From Candidatus Omnitrophota bacterium (GTDB lineage Bacteria > Omnitrophota > Gorgyraeia > Zapsychrales > Fredricksoniimonadaceae): a stretch of 35,993 nt of DNA. The DNA lies in assembly GCA_028865345.1 (NCBI GenBank), contig JAGWKL010000014.1, positions 1 to 35,993 on the forward strand, in the 5' to 3' direction. Of this stretch, positions 7,377-15,275 are shown one piece after another (the first letter of the stretch is position 1; every line of letters starts with the position of its first letter). The position numbers were made by a program, and so were the translations under genes. Under the pieces are notes generated by a model. That model made no database searches and was not told the origin of the DNA. It saw nothing but the letters and a program-made list of their open reading frames with translations.

Positions 7377-8040
7377 TTTTTCTTGATAATTCGCGCCATA
7401 AATAAGCAATAAATCGGCAGGTGTCGCGCAGGGGCTGGATCTTGCTGACTTCATCGTTATAAATGGTCTGTATGTCGACGGAGACTATTTTGAAACCTTT
7501 TTTGCTTGCTTTGATCAAGACCTCCGTCTCGATCTCAAAATCAGAGCTTTCCAGCCGGATGGTTTGCAGGACCCTGGTGCAAATGAGGCGAAACCCGCAT
7601 TGGGTGTCCGCAATATGCTGACGGCATATGAGAGAAATCAACCAGGACATCACATGGTTGGTGGCCAGCCGCAGGGCCGGCATGCCCCGGGGGTCATTCA
7701 TGCGGTTGCCGTTGACGATATCGGCACCGGTGTTGCGGCAGCAGGCCACAAAGGCCCCGATGTCCGACGGTGAATGCTGCCCGTCACCGTCCATGGTGAT
7801 CAGGGCCTCATAGCCTTTGCCCATGGCATAATCAAAACCGAGCGCCAGCGCCTTGCCCTTGCCGCTTTTGGCAGGGGTCTTCAGGACGACGGCCTGTTCC
7901 TTGCTTGCCGCCGCTTCAGTGTTGTCCATTGAGCCGTCATTGATCACGATACAATCGAACCCTAAGCCCTTCACCGCTTTGACCAGGGGGCCGATCGTTT
8001 GCCCTTCATTATGCGCTGGGATGACAACGGCTGTTTTCAT
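7369..8040 (-). CDS. GT2 glycosyltransferase
   Basis: A 223-residue GT-A enzyme starting MKTAVVIPAHNEGQTIGPLV. Motifs are DCIVINDGSMDNT, the DxD-type TMDGDGQHSPSDI, GNRMNDPRGMP, and ADTQCGFRLI, where SGFR-type residues contact the acceptor in DPM1/dolichyl-phosphate mannosyltransferase-like enzymes. No membrane helix follows the catalytic domain. The ATG at 8040 overlaps the TGA of the acyltransferase gene (ATGA), so the two are translationally coupled; a longer start at 8070 would eat into that gene. The close coupling with a lipid acyltransferase supports a lipid or polyprenyl acceptor. The sugar is unknown. Confidence 0.87.
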   Translation of the reverse strand: MKTAVVIPAHNEGQTIGPLVKAVKGLGFDCIVINDGSMDNTEAAASKEQAVVLKTPAKSGKGKALALGFDYAMGKGYEALITMDGDGQHSPSDIGAFVACCRNTGADIVNGNRMNDPRGMPALRLATNHVMSWLISLICRQHIADTQCGFRLICTRVLQTIRLESSDFEIETEVLIKASKKGFKIVSVDIQTIYNDEVSKIQPLRDTCRFIAYLWRELSRKNG

Positions 8041-8903
8041 GATTGCCAAAACTCCCTGAATATTAGCCACTGGGTAGGGTTTTTAATGATCTCCTGCTCC
8101 ATGACGGTCAAATATTTCCGGATACAATCACGGACCATGGCATCCGTAACCCTGGCCTGTCCTTCCAAGGCGGGCGGGTCTATGGACGGATAAATGTTGA
8201 TCTCGAAACGGCCATCGTCCGTGCGAAGGAAGAAAACAGGGACGATGGGGGCCCCCGTTTTCAAGGAAAAAAAGGCCGGGCCTTTGGGGATCATGGCTTT
8301 ACGGCCGAGAAAATCCATGGCTATCCCGCGGCTGCCGAAAGTCCTGTCGGCCAGGATGGCGATCAAACGGTTTTGTTGAAGATGGTCCGCCACCCGGCGG
8401 ACAGCCACGTCCGTCTGGATCACCCTGACTCCGTAAGTCTCACGCTGGGCGTTAAACAAGGCATTGACCCGGGGGTCCTTGTGCGCGAGCGCCACCACCG
8501 ACAAGGGAAAACCCAGCATCGGCAGCACTATCCCGCCCATTTCCCAGCTGCCCAAATGGGCACTGACAATAATACCACCTTTGCCTTTTTGAAGCACGTC
8601 GTTTAAATGTTCAATATTGTTGACATGGACATGGGACCGGATAAAGGCCGGTTTCACGCTCGTGGTACTGACAAAAAATTCCAACAGGTATTGGCCGAAG
8701 TTCCTGAATACGGCACGGACTTCCTTGGGCCGCACTTCAGGTTTGCCCAAGATGACTTTCAAATTATTCTCAACTGCCAGCCGGTCTGCCTTGGAGAAAC
8801 AATAATGCAGGTCGCATAAAAGCCTCACCAGGGCACGGCTCAACCCTAAAGGCAGGACCTTTGCCCAATAGAGACCGATCTTGTAAAGATGATAATTACC
8901 CAT
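8037..8903 (-). CDS. LpxL/HtrB-family lysophospholipid or lipid A acyltransferase
   Basis: A 288-residue membrane-associated acyltransferase. The HX4E catalytic motif is HLGSWE with H116 and E121. Other family blocks are LADRTFGSRGIAMDFLGRKAMIPKGPAFF (about residues 192-220, binding the acyl donor) and the C-terminal NPTQWLIFREFW, close to the PEQWLW.HRR.K block of LpxL. The N-terminal helix around 10-35 would contact the membrane. Relatives add secondary acyl chains to lipid A or acylate glycolipids. Because the neighbours are an MGDG-synthase-like enzyme (1 bp gap) and sqdB rather than lpxB/lpxK, the substrate may be a glycolipid rather than lipid A. That last point is inference. Confidence 0.85.
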   Translation of the reverse strand: MGNYHLYKIGLYWAKVLPLGLSRALVRLLCDLHYCFSKADRLAVENNLKVILGKPEVRPKEVRAVFRNFGQYLLEFFVSTTSVKPAFIRSHVHVNNIEHLNDVLQKGKGGIIVSAHLGSWEMGGIVLPMLGFPLSVVALAHKDPRVNALFNAQRETYGVRVIQTDVAVRRVADHLQQNRLIAILADRTFGSRGIAMDFLGRKAMIPKGPAFFSLKTGAPIVPVFFLRTDDGRFEINIYPSIDPPALEGQARVTDAMVRDCIRKYLTVMEQEIIKNPTQWLIFREFWQS

Positions 8904-8904
8904 A

Positions 8905-10038
8905 TTAAATAAACGGCTTATTTAAAATCAGGCGCGCGATATTTTCCGCTGCCGCCGGCTTTCCGTTTTCCAGGGCACAGCGCCTCATCGCCGCCAGTTG
9001 TTTGGGATGGTCCAGCAGCTTGTCGATGGCGCGGCCGATATGGCGTTTGTCGTCCACCCGGACGGCAATGCCCTGGTTGACCAAAAACCTGGAATTATGT
9101 TCTTCCTGCCCGGGAATGGGATCAACGACGACCATCGGCAGGCCCTTGGCCAGGCATTCACTGGTCGTGATGCCGCCGGGCTTGCTGACGATCAGGGTGG
9201 AGACCTCCATCAACTCATCCACATTGCCCGCGTATTCATAAAAAATGATTTTTTTATCGGTCTTGCGCTGGATCCTTTTGATCCAGTTGACAAGCTTGAC
9301 ATTGGTGCCGCAGATGACGATGAGCTGCAAAGGCCTCTCAAGACGCACCAGCGATTTGACCGCCTCCTTCATCGGTCCCAGCCCCTGGCCGCCGCCCATG
9401 ATCAAAATCACGGGGATCTTCAAATCAAGGCCCAGCCTGGCGGCAATATGTCCGCGGTCCGAAGGCTCGGCAAATTTCATACGGATGGGAATGCCCAAAA
9501 CTTTGATGCGTTCCGGGGGCACCCCTTCTTTCACATAACGGTCACGGGCCTCTTGAGACGGGACCACATAATGGTCCACCCCTTCATGCAGCCAATACAA
9601 ATGCGGGGCGTAATCCGTCAATACGCCGATGACCGTGAATTTTAATTGATGGGTTTTCTTATAATCCGCCACCATGCCGCAGGGAAAGGCCTGGGTACAG
9701 ACAATCACGTCAGGCTTGAATTCATCGATCAGGGGCCTTAATTTTTTGTGGGCCGATTTATGGATGGACTGCTTGAATTTTTCGGAAAATTTGATGACCT
9801 TGGGATTGTCGTAGAGATATTCCCAGATTTTGGGCGCCCGCTTGATGACACCCATATAGGCGGTATTGACTATTTTCTCCATCACCGGGTAGGTGTAACC
9901 AAACCCGTTGATGCTCAAGACTTCGCAATCAGGTTCAAGGCTTTTAAGGGACTTGACGATCGCCACCGCGCCTTGGCGATGCCCGGAAACCTGGGAAATA
10001 TACATCACTAAAACGCGTTTGTGCTTGCTCTCCGGCAT
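8905..10038 (-). CDS. GT28-family glycosyltransferase, MGDG synthase / UgtP-like
   Basis: A 377-residue GT-B enzyme. The N-terminal domain has the MGDG-synthase start (VLVMYISQVSGHRQGAVAIVKSL; in the family this loop binds the lipid acceptor) and PDVIVCTQAFPCGMVADY. The C-terminal domain has LIMGGGQGLGPMKEAV and the donor-binding motif SKPGGITTSECLAKGLP, then PIPGQEEHNSRFL. This is the pattern of monogalactosyl- or glucosyl-diacylglycerol synthases rather than MurG. It would transfer a sugar from a UDP-sugar to diacylglycerol at the inner membrane. It starts 3 bp after the lipoyl-domain gene and ends 1 bp before the acyltransferase. Whether it uses UDP-sulfoquinovose made by the nearby SqdB is an open question. 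Confidence 0.87.
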   Translation of the reverse strand: MPESKHKRVLVMYISQVSGHRQGAVAIVKSLKSLEPDCEVLSINGFGYTYPVMEKIVNTAYMGVIKRAPKIWEYLYDNPKVIKFSEKFKQSIHKSAHKKLRPLIDEFKPDVIVCTQAFPCGMVADYKKTHQLKFTVIGVLTDYAPHLYWLHEGVDHYVVPSQEARDRYVKEGVPPERIKVLGIPIRMKFAEPSDRGHIAARLGLDLKIPVILIMGGGQGLGPMKEAVKSLVRLERPLQLIVICGTNVKLVNWIKRIQRKTDKKIIFYEYAGNVDELMEVSTLIVSKPGGITTSECLAKGLPMVVVDPIPGQEEHNSRFLVNQGIAVRVDDKRHIGRAIDKLLDHPKQLAAMRRCALENGKPAAAENIARLILNKPFI

Positions 10039-10041
10039 ATT

Positions 10042-10272
10042 TTATTCGATCGTACCCAACACTCCGCCCACCGGGGCGTCCTGGGCCTCTTTAATGCAGA
10101 TGGATTTGAGCAAACCTGCTCTGGGCGCCTCGATGACAAAGGAAGCTTTATCAGTGACGACCTCGCAAACGTCCTGGCCCTGGCGCAGGCTGTCGCCCGG
10201 CTTCGCGTGCCAGCAGGCAACCGTTGCCTTGGTGATCCCTTCGCCTAATTCGGGTAAGATGATGTTGGTCAT
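10042..10272 (-). CDS. Free-standing lipoyl-domain protein
   Basis: A 76-residue protein that is only a lipoyl domain of the 2-oxoacid dehydrogenase E2 type: NIILPELGEGITKATV at the start, WHAKPGDSLRQGQDVCEV, and the attachment motif TDKASFVIEAPRAG with K42 as the predicted lipoylated lysine. It ends in a true stop (TAA) after VGGVLGTIE, so there is no peripheral-binding or catalytic E2 part; the next gene is a glycosyltransferase. The ATG at 10272 overlaps the lipB stop (ATGA), so it is co-translated with the lipoyl-transferring enzyme. E2 domains of this sort are normally fused to a catalytic core. It could be a carrier for a dehydrogenase complex or a reduced remnant. Confidence 0.9.
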   Translation of the reverse strand: MTNIILPELGEGITKATVACWHAKPGDSLRQGQDVCEVVTDKASFVIEAPRAGLLKSICIKEAQDAPVGGVLGTIE

Positions 10273-10910
10273 AAAAAACAAAAGCGCCTCTGAAATTGCT
10301 CAACTAACCGAGGTTTGACGTCTTGCATGGGCACGTGATGTCCTTTTAATTCTTGCATGGAGGTCATGCGCACATTCAGGCCGCAGGGTTTGATCAAATC
10401 AAAAAGCGACAGGTCTGTGTTGACGTTGATGGCCAACCCATGGTAGGTCACCCATTTGCGTAACCCCACACCGATGGAAATGATCTTGGTCGGCCCCACA
10501 AACACGCCTCTTTGTCCAGGAACACTTATTGCCAATATACCAAAATTCTTCAATAAATCAACCGCAACTTCCTGCAAGCTTTCCATATAGACTTTGAGGT
10601 CACGGGCGGTGTTATTTAAATTAAAGATTGGATAAACGACCAATTGTCCGGGCGCATGCAGGGTCACGTCGCCGCCGCGGTCGACCTTGGCGAGGGCCAC
10701 TCCCCGCGCCTCAATGTCATGGCGCTGATAAAGCAGGTTTTCAGGCTTGGTCATCCGGCCCAGCGTCAGCACTGCGGGATGTTCACAAAGCACCAGATGG
10801 TCAGGCGCACCCTCCAGCACCTTTTGGACAAGCGCCCTCTGTCGCTCCAGGGCCTGGGAATATTCAACCAGTCCCCAGTCTTCTATCACTAATCCCTGTT
10901 TCATGCCCAT
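10269..10910 (-). CDS. lipB: Octanoyl-[acyl-carrier protein]:protein N-octanoyltransferase
   Basis: A 213-residue LipB. It moves octanoate from acyl-ACP to a lysine of lipoyl domains, the first step of lipoate assembly. Family blocks: RGGDVTLHAPGQLVVYP (substrate pocket), the catalytic lysine K142 in GPTKIISIGVGLRKWVTYHG, and the thioester cysteine C176 in IKPCGLN. Length is normal. The ATG could be 10910 or 10904; there is no strong ribosome site for either. It follows the structured intergenic element (copy B) after idh, and its 3' end overlaps a free lipoyl-domain gene, its likely substrate. Lipoyl synthase (lipA) is not in the window. Confidence 0.95.
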   Translation of the reverse strand: MGMKQGLVIEDWGLVEYSQALERQRALVQKVLEGAPDHLVLCEHPAVLTLGRMTKPENLLYQRHDIEARGVALAKVDRGGDVTLHAPGQLVVYPIFNLNNTARDLKVYMESLQEVAVDLLKNFGILAISVPGQRGVFVGPTKIISIGVGLRKWVTYHGLAINVNTDLSLFDLIKPCGLNVRMTSMQELKGHHVPMQDVKPRLVEQFQRRFCFL

Positions 10911-10922
10911 ACATCTTCGCGC

Positions 10923-11049
10923 GGTCCTGGCTCGGCCTTGATGTTGCCGTGCTCCTTTGGGCGAATCGCAACCCTATCAGCGGCCAGAATGGCGGTTTCA
11001 CTACGGAGCGAAAAAGCCGCTGGGGGACCCCAACGGCTTTACGCAACAT
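10923..11049 (-). repeat. Structured intergenic element, copy B
   Basis: The gap between idh and lipB carries a second copy of the element at 5330-5458. The outer stem is ATGTTGC-GT (11041-11049) with AC-GGCAACAT (10941-10950), one bulged C. The first inner hairpin (11011-11040) has a different sequence from copy A but still pairs fully. The core CTGGCCGCTGATAGGG (10972-10987) is identical. The 3' block (10923-10953) matches copy A at 28 of 31 sites. The variable second hairpin is 10 nt shorter, so no reading frame is shared across the copy, which argues against coding. Confidence 0.7.
11011..11040 (-). terminator. Rho-independent terminator after idh
   Basis: On the minus strand the sequence AAAGCCGTTGGGG pairs with CCCCAGCGGCTTT around a tiny loop and runs straight into TTTTT. 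The stem has about 12 pairs including one G-T wobble. It lies 75 bp after the idh stop. It coincides with the first inner hairpin of the structured element, so it may be part of that RNA instead of, or as well as, a terminator. Confidence 0.6.
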
Positions 11050-11115
11050 TCAAAATCTGACAAATTTGCCTATAACTTCCTGCAGAAAAGGCTTCAGTGC
11101 ACGCTTTCTTGGTCG

Positions 11116-12195
11116 TCAAAGTTTTTTGCAAATTGCGGCAGCCATTTGCATAGTACCTACCGCTGAAGGATCATTACGATCGGCCTTAAGGTCATAGGTC
11201 ACGTCCCTGCCTTCTTTCAGGACCGCACGCACCGCCTTGTCCAGCCGGTCTGCCGCGGCCTCCTCTTTCAGGTGGCGCAGCATCCACACCGCCGAAAGGA
11301 TGGTCGCCGTCGGATTGACCTTATTTTTCCCCGCGTATTTCGGCGCCGAGCCGTGCACCGGCTCAAACAGGGCGATCTCGTCCCCGTAATTGGCCCCCGG
11401 GGCGATCCCCAGGCCGCCGACCAGTCCGGCGCACAAATCCGAAACAATATCGCCGTACAAATTGGGCAAAACCAGGCAGTCGTAGAGAAAGGTACTCTGG
11501 ATGAGCTGCATGCACATATTATCGACGATGTTGTCGCTGAATTCTATTTTCCCCTCGTATTCTTTGGCCACCTCCTGGGCGCATTTCAAAAAAAGCCCGT
11601 CGGTAAACTTCATGATGTTGGCTTTATGCACCGCGGTCACTTTCTTGCGTCCGGAACCCAGGGCCCAATCAAAGGCGAATTTGACGATCCGCCTGGAGCC
11701 GCTCACCGAGATGGGCTTGATGGAAATCGCCGAGTCCGCCTTGATCTTTTTGGGCGACATCTCATTGATAAAATCGCGTAAACGGTCGACTTCGGGGGTA
11801 CCGAGATCGAACTCGATGCCGGCATACAGGTCTTCCGTATTTTCACGGAAGATCATCAAATTCACGTTTTTAATAGGCGTCTTGGTGCCTTCATAATAAA
11901 GGCATGGACGCACGCAGGCAAACAGGTCCAGGGAGTGACGCAGCTGGACATTGACGGAACGAAACCCTTTGCCGACGGGTGTCGTGATAGGGCCTTTGAT
12001 GGCGGTCTTGTTGCGGCGGATGGAATCCAGTACGTCGTCGGTCAGGGGTTTACCGTGCTTTTGTATGGATTTCTCGCCGACCTCGCAAATTTCCCAGTTG
12101 ATTTTGACACCCGTGGCATCCACGCACAGGCGCATGGCATTGGTGACCTCCGGGCCGATGCCGTCTCCGGGCAATAAAGTGACTGTATGGCTCAT
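11116..12195 (-). CDS. NAD-type isocitrate dehydrogenase (beta-decarboxylating family)
   Basis: A 359-residue homodimeric-type dehydrogenase that turns isocitrate into 2-oxoglutarate and CO2. It has GDGIGPEV at 10-17, the isocitrate-binding S80-x-N82 and LR in FRSVNVQLRHSLDL, FRENTEDLYAG at 116-126 (the IDH-specific variant), HKANIMKFTDGLF, and NLYGDIVSDLCAGLVGGLG with the metal aspartates. The length of about 360 matches the NAD-IDH group rather than the longer NADP enzyme of E. coli; isopropylmalate dehydrogenase is less likely because of RENTED. Cofactor choice is inferred. It starts 13 bp after pilT with an AAGGAC ribosome site. Its product could feed a lipoyl-dependent dehydrogenase, and lipB follows. 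Confidence 0.88.
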   Translation of the reverse strand: MSHTVTLLPGDGIGPEVTNAMRLCVDATGVKINWEICEVGEKSIQKHGKPLTDDVLDSIRRNKTAIKGPITTPVGKGFRSVNVQLRHSLDLFACVRPCLYYEGTKTPIKNVNLMIFRENTEDLYAGIEFDLGTPEVDRLRDFINEMSPKKIKADSAISIKPISVSGSRRIVKFAFDWALGSGRKKVTAVHKANIMKFTDGLFLKCAQEVAKEYEGKIEFSDNIVDNMCMQLIQSTFLYDCLVLPNLYGDIVSDLCAGLVGGLGIAPGANYGDEIALFEPVHGSAPKYAGKNKVNPTATILSAVWMLRHLKEEAAADRLDKAVRAVLKEGRDVTYDLKADRNDPSAVGTMQMAAAICKKL

Positions 12196-12208
12196 GGTGT
12201 TGTTGTCC

Positions 12209-13288
12209 TTACCTGGGTTTATTGGTTGCCATTAAAGTTTTCAATTCATTGACATCCGTTGCATACTCCAAAGCGGTATTCAGGCTGATGAGTCCTTTTT
12301 CATAAAATTCCTTCAACGACTTGTCAAAGGTGCGCATGCCGTACTGGCCGCCGGTTTGCATGGCCGAGCGCATCTGTTCAATGGAGTTCTCGCGGATCAG
12401 ATTGCGAATACCGGGGGTGGCGATCATAATCTCCGGGATCATGATCCGGCCTTTGCCCGTGGCCCTGGGCGCCAATTTCTGGGAAATGACCCCCTGTAAT
12501 GCCGTGGAAAGCTGCAGGCGGATCTGCTGCTGCTGGAACGGCGGGAAAACGTCGATGATACGCTCAATGGTCTGAGGGGCGTCCGGGGTATGCACCGTGG
12601 AAAGGACCAAATGCCCGGTTTCCGCAGCTGTCAGGGCCGTCGAGATCGTCTCCAAATCCCGCAACTCTCCCACCACGATCACATCGGGGTCCTGGCGCAG
12701 GCAGCGTTTGAGCGCCTCGGAAAACGAATTGGTGTCGCGATAAACCTCCCGTTGCTTGATGATCGACTTATTGTTCGTGAAGAGATATTCTATCGGGTCT
12801 TCGATGCACATGATGACACAGGTGCGTTCCGTATTGATCAAGTTGATCATGGAAGCCAGGGTCGTGGTTTTGCCGGTACCCGTGGGACCGGTGACCAGCA
12901 CCAGGCCGTTTTGTTTGCGGGCCAGGTCCGCGATCACCGGCGGCAGCTGCAGCTCTTCCATGGAAGGGATGAACAAGGATATCCGCCTGAACGCCGCTTC
13001 CACGGACCCGCGCTGGATATGCACATTCACGCGGAAACGGTCCATTCCCGTTAAGGCCAGGGAAAAATCCAGTTCCTTGTCTTCTTCGAATTTGGCCTTC
13101 TGACCGTCGGACAGGACGCTGTAAATCATCTCCCGGATCTCCGTACGGCTAAGCACATTGCCTGTCAACGGGACCAGACGCCCGTCGATACGGAAGATCG
13201 GCGAGCTTTTTTCGGTCAAATGCAGGTCGGAAGCCTTCTCCTGAATGGCCAACGTCAAAAGTTCTCTTAAATAAGCAATGGTTTCCAT
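12209..13288 (-). CDS. pilT: Type IV pilus retraction ATPase PilT
   Basis: A 359-residue hexameric ATPase that powers pilus retraction and twitching. Walker A is GPTGTGKTT at 134-142; the Asp box and Walker B region is LRQDPDVIVVGELRD; the His box is STVHTPDAPQTIERIID. The C-terminal GIRNLIREN matches the AIRNLIRE motif that separates PilT from the extension ATPase PilB. The N-terminal PAS-like domain (about 1-100) is complete. It overlaps no neighbour but lies 4 bp after the aminotransferase gene. No other pilus genes are in the window, so it is split from the pilus cluster, as often happens. Confidence 0.96.
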   Translation of the reverse strand: METIAYLRELLTLAIQEKASDLHLTEKSSPIFRIDGRLVPLTGNVLSRTEIREMIYSVLSDGQKAKFEEDKELDFSLALTGMDRFRVNVHIQRGSVEAAFRRISLFIPSMEELQLPPVIADLARKQNGLVLVTGPTGTGKTTTLASMINLINTERTCVIMCIEDPIEYLFTNNKSIIKQREVYRDTNSFSEALKRCLRQDPDVIVVGELRDLETISTALTAAETGHLVLSTVHTPDAPQTIERIIDVFPPFQQQQIRLQLSTALQGVISQKLAPRATGKGRIMIPEIMIATPGIRNLIRENSIEQMRSAMQTGGQYGMRTFDKSLKEFYEKGLISLNTALEYATDVNELKTLMATNKPR

Positions 13289-13292
13289 AGGT

Positions 13293-14453
13293 CTATTTCA
13301 CAATCCATTTGGCCACGCGGCCGATCCCCTCCTGAATCCGGGCCTCGGAGGTGGCAAAACTGAACCTGATGTATTCGGGCGCCCCGAAGCCATCACCGGG
13401 AATACCTGCGACAAGGGCCTCATCCAGGATCCGCTTGGAGACCTGCGTCGCATCTCCTACCTTAGAAAAATCGCAAAAAACATAAAAAGCGCCTTGCGGG
13501 CGTATATAAGAAAGCAGTGGTATCTTGTCTAAACATTGCAACATCAAATCGCGGCGCTTTTTGAACGTCTGACGCATTTTGTCAATGGATTCTGACGTGG
13601 CCTTCAAGGCATCGACGGCCGCGGCCTGGCTGATGGAGGCCGGATTGGAGGTGGAATGGTCCTGGTATTTCTTGATATACTCCATGATCTCCTGCGGGCC
13701 CGCCGCGTAACCGATCCGCCAGCCGGTCATGGCATAGGCTTTGGACACCCCGTTGACTGTTATGGTCAAATCATAAATGTCTTTGCCCAGCGACGCAATC
13801 GAGGTAAAAACGGTAGTATCATAAATCAGTTTCTCATAAATTTCATCACTAATCACATAAATCTTGTGCGCCACACAAATCTCGGCAAGCGAAGCCAGCT
13901 CTTCTTTAGTGTACATGACTCCGGTAGGGTTGGACGGTGAATTGATGATCAAAAGTTTGGTCCTGGGGCTTAAATGCTTTTTCAAAAGATCCGGGGTGAT
14001 TTTAAACCCGGTGGCGGCGCCGGTCGCAATGACCACTGATTTGCCGCCGGCCGCCTTGACCATCTCCGGGTAACTCACCCAATAAGGGGACTGGAACACC
14101 ACCTCATCGCCATCGTCGACCAGCACCTGAACGATGTTGAATAACGCATGTTTGGCCCCGCAGGACACAACGATTTGGTTCGGTTTGTAAACCAGAGCGT
14201 TGTCCTTTTGGAATTTGGCGGCAATGGCCTCCCGCAGCTCCAAAGTCCCGATGGAGGGGGTATATTTGGTCATCCCCTTTTCAATGGCCCTGATGCCTGC
14301 CTGTTTAATAAAATCCGGCGTATCGAAATCCGGCTCTCCGGCGCCGAAATTGACCACATCAAGGCCCTGGGCCTGCAATTCCTTGGCGCGGGCCGTGATG
14401 GCAAGTGTTGTTGATCCCAGCATGTCTTTGACCCTGCGATTCACACGAAGCAT
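13293..14453 (-). CDS. Class I aminotransferase, aspartate aminotransferase type
   Basis: A 386-residue PLP enzyme. I chose the ATG at 14453, which has AGGGAG just upstream; a longer start at 14489 overlaps lpxI. The Schiff-base lysine is K238 in NGVSKAYAMTGWRIGYAAG. Other fold I markers are FGAGEPDFDTPDFIK (substrate lid), NSPSNPTGV (the N and PTG that hold PLP), ISDEIYEKLIYD, and R in EYIRFSFA near the end (carboxylate binding). The family 1-gamma group includes thermophile-type aspartate aminotransferases and related enzymes for aromatic or arginine-like substrates. Its place after lpxI looks accidental. Confidence 0.9.
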   Translation of the reverse strand: MLRVNRRVKDMLGSTTLAITARAKELQAQGLDVVNFGAGEPDFDTPDFIKQAGIRAIEKGMTKYTPSIGTLELREAIAAKFQKDNALVYKPNQIVVSCGAKHALFNIVQVLVDDGDEVVFQSPYWVSYPEMVKAAGGKSVVIATGAATGFKITPDLLKKHLSPRTKLLIINSPSNPTGVMYTKEELASLAEICVAHKIYVISDEIYEKLIYDTTVFTSIASLGKDIYDLTITVNGVSKAYAMTGWRIGYAAGPQEIMEYIKKYQDHSTSNPASISQAAAVDALKATSESIDKMRQTFKKRRDLMLQCLDKIPLLSYIRPQGAFYVFCDFSKVGDATQVSKRILDEALVAGIPGDGFGAPEYIRFSFATSEARIQEGIGRVAKWIVK

Positions 14454-14470
14454 ATGAACTCCCTGATAGT

Positions 14471-15268
14471 TTAAGCAGCCACGATACAAATGTCCGCCTG
14501 GTCAGCCAGGCTTATGGTTTTTTCCCGGTCGATGATCAGGGTCTTGCCTGCCTCTATCCCCAGGCAGGCGGCCTTCACCCGGCCCATGGTTTGGATGGTC
14601 CTGGGCCCGATGACCGGCACATCAAACCGGTTGTCCTGCGACGGTTTCGAGGTCTTGACCACCACGGCCCCCTGGCGGGCGATCGCTCCTCCACGGGCAA
14701 TTGTCTTGTCCGTGCCTTCCATCGCCTCGATGGCCACAATGGCTTTTTCTTTGACCACGACCGTCTGGCCTATATCAATTGCGCCCGCCTGCCTGGCAAT
14801 GGCGATCCCGAATTCAATGTCCTTTAATTCAAGCTCCGTCGGCCCCCGTTTGGTCAGGGTCCCCTTGGGCGCCAAATATGTCCTCAACAAAAAAGTGGAG
14901 TCCAAAAGCGTCATTCCCTCCTTGTTCAGGCGGTCGGCCACAGCCGTGAAAATGGTGTCTGCCTTGCGGTCGCGAAGCGCATCATGAAGGGCCTGAAATT
15001 CCTCGTCCAGCCTGACTGCGGGATTGAATAAATTATCCTGATTGACCTGGCCCGCCATGATGACCTGGTCCACCTGATTGGCCCTGAAATACCCAAAGAG
15101 TTTTTTCAACTCCCCTACTTTGAAATACCGGAATTTGTCGACAAAAAAATACAGAAACGGGGAGGTGTCCCCGATGACCGCCGCCGCGGTGATCCTATAC
15201 CCCTGGTCGCGCGCCGCCCTGGCAAACAGGAAGGGGAATTGCCCGTTGCCCGCGATAAGGCCGATCAT
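14471..15268 (-). CDS. lpxI: UDP-2,3-diacylglucosamine pyrophosphatase LpxI
   Basis: A 265-residue LpxI (DUF1009) that hydrolyses UDP-2,3-diacylglucosamine to lipid X in lipid A synthesis; it takes the place of LpxH. The start MIGLIAGNGQFPFLFARAA is the family's N-terminal block. The C-terminal half has GMTLLDSTFLLRTYL, the conserved KEKAIVAIEAMEGTDKTIARGG and MGRVKAACLGIEAGKTLIID. I prefer the ATG at 15268; a TTG start at 15313 would add 15 residues and overlap lpxA. It follows lpxA by 7 bp, as in many genomes where lpxI lies beside lpxA. Confidence 0.95.
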   Translation of the reverse strand: MIGLIAGNGQFPFLFARAARDQGYRITAAAVIGDTSPFLYFFVDKFRYFKVGELKKLFGYFRANQVDQVIMAGQVNQDNLFNPAVRLDEEFQALHDALRDRKADTIFTAVADRLNKEGMTLLDSTFLLRTYLAPKGTLTKRGPTELELKDIEFGIAIARQAGAIDIGQTVVVKEKAIVAIEAMEGTDKTIARGGAIARQGAVVVKTSKPSQDNRFDVPVIGPRTIQTMGRVKAACLGIEAGKTLIIDREKTISLADQADICIVAA

Positions 15269-15275
15269 TTGCCGG

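Noticed and set aside
7377-7454. 26-residue N-terminal extension of the TonB-like protein
   Set aside because: It reads through the upstream glycosyltransferase and precedes a good anchor starting at 7376.
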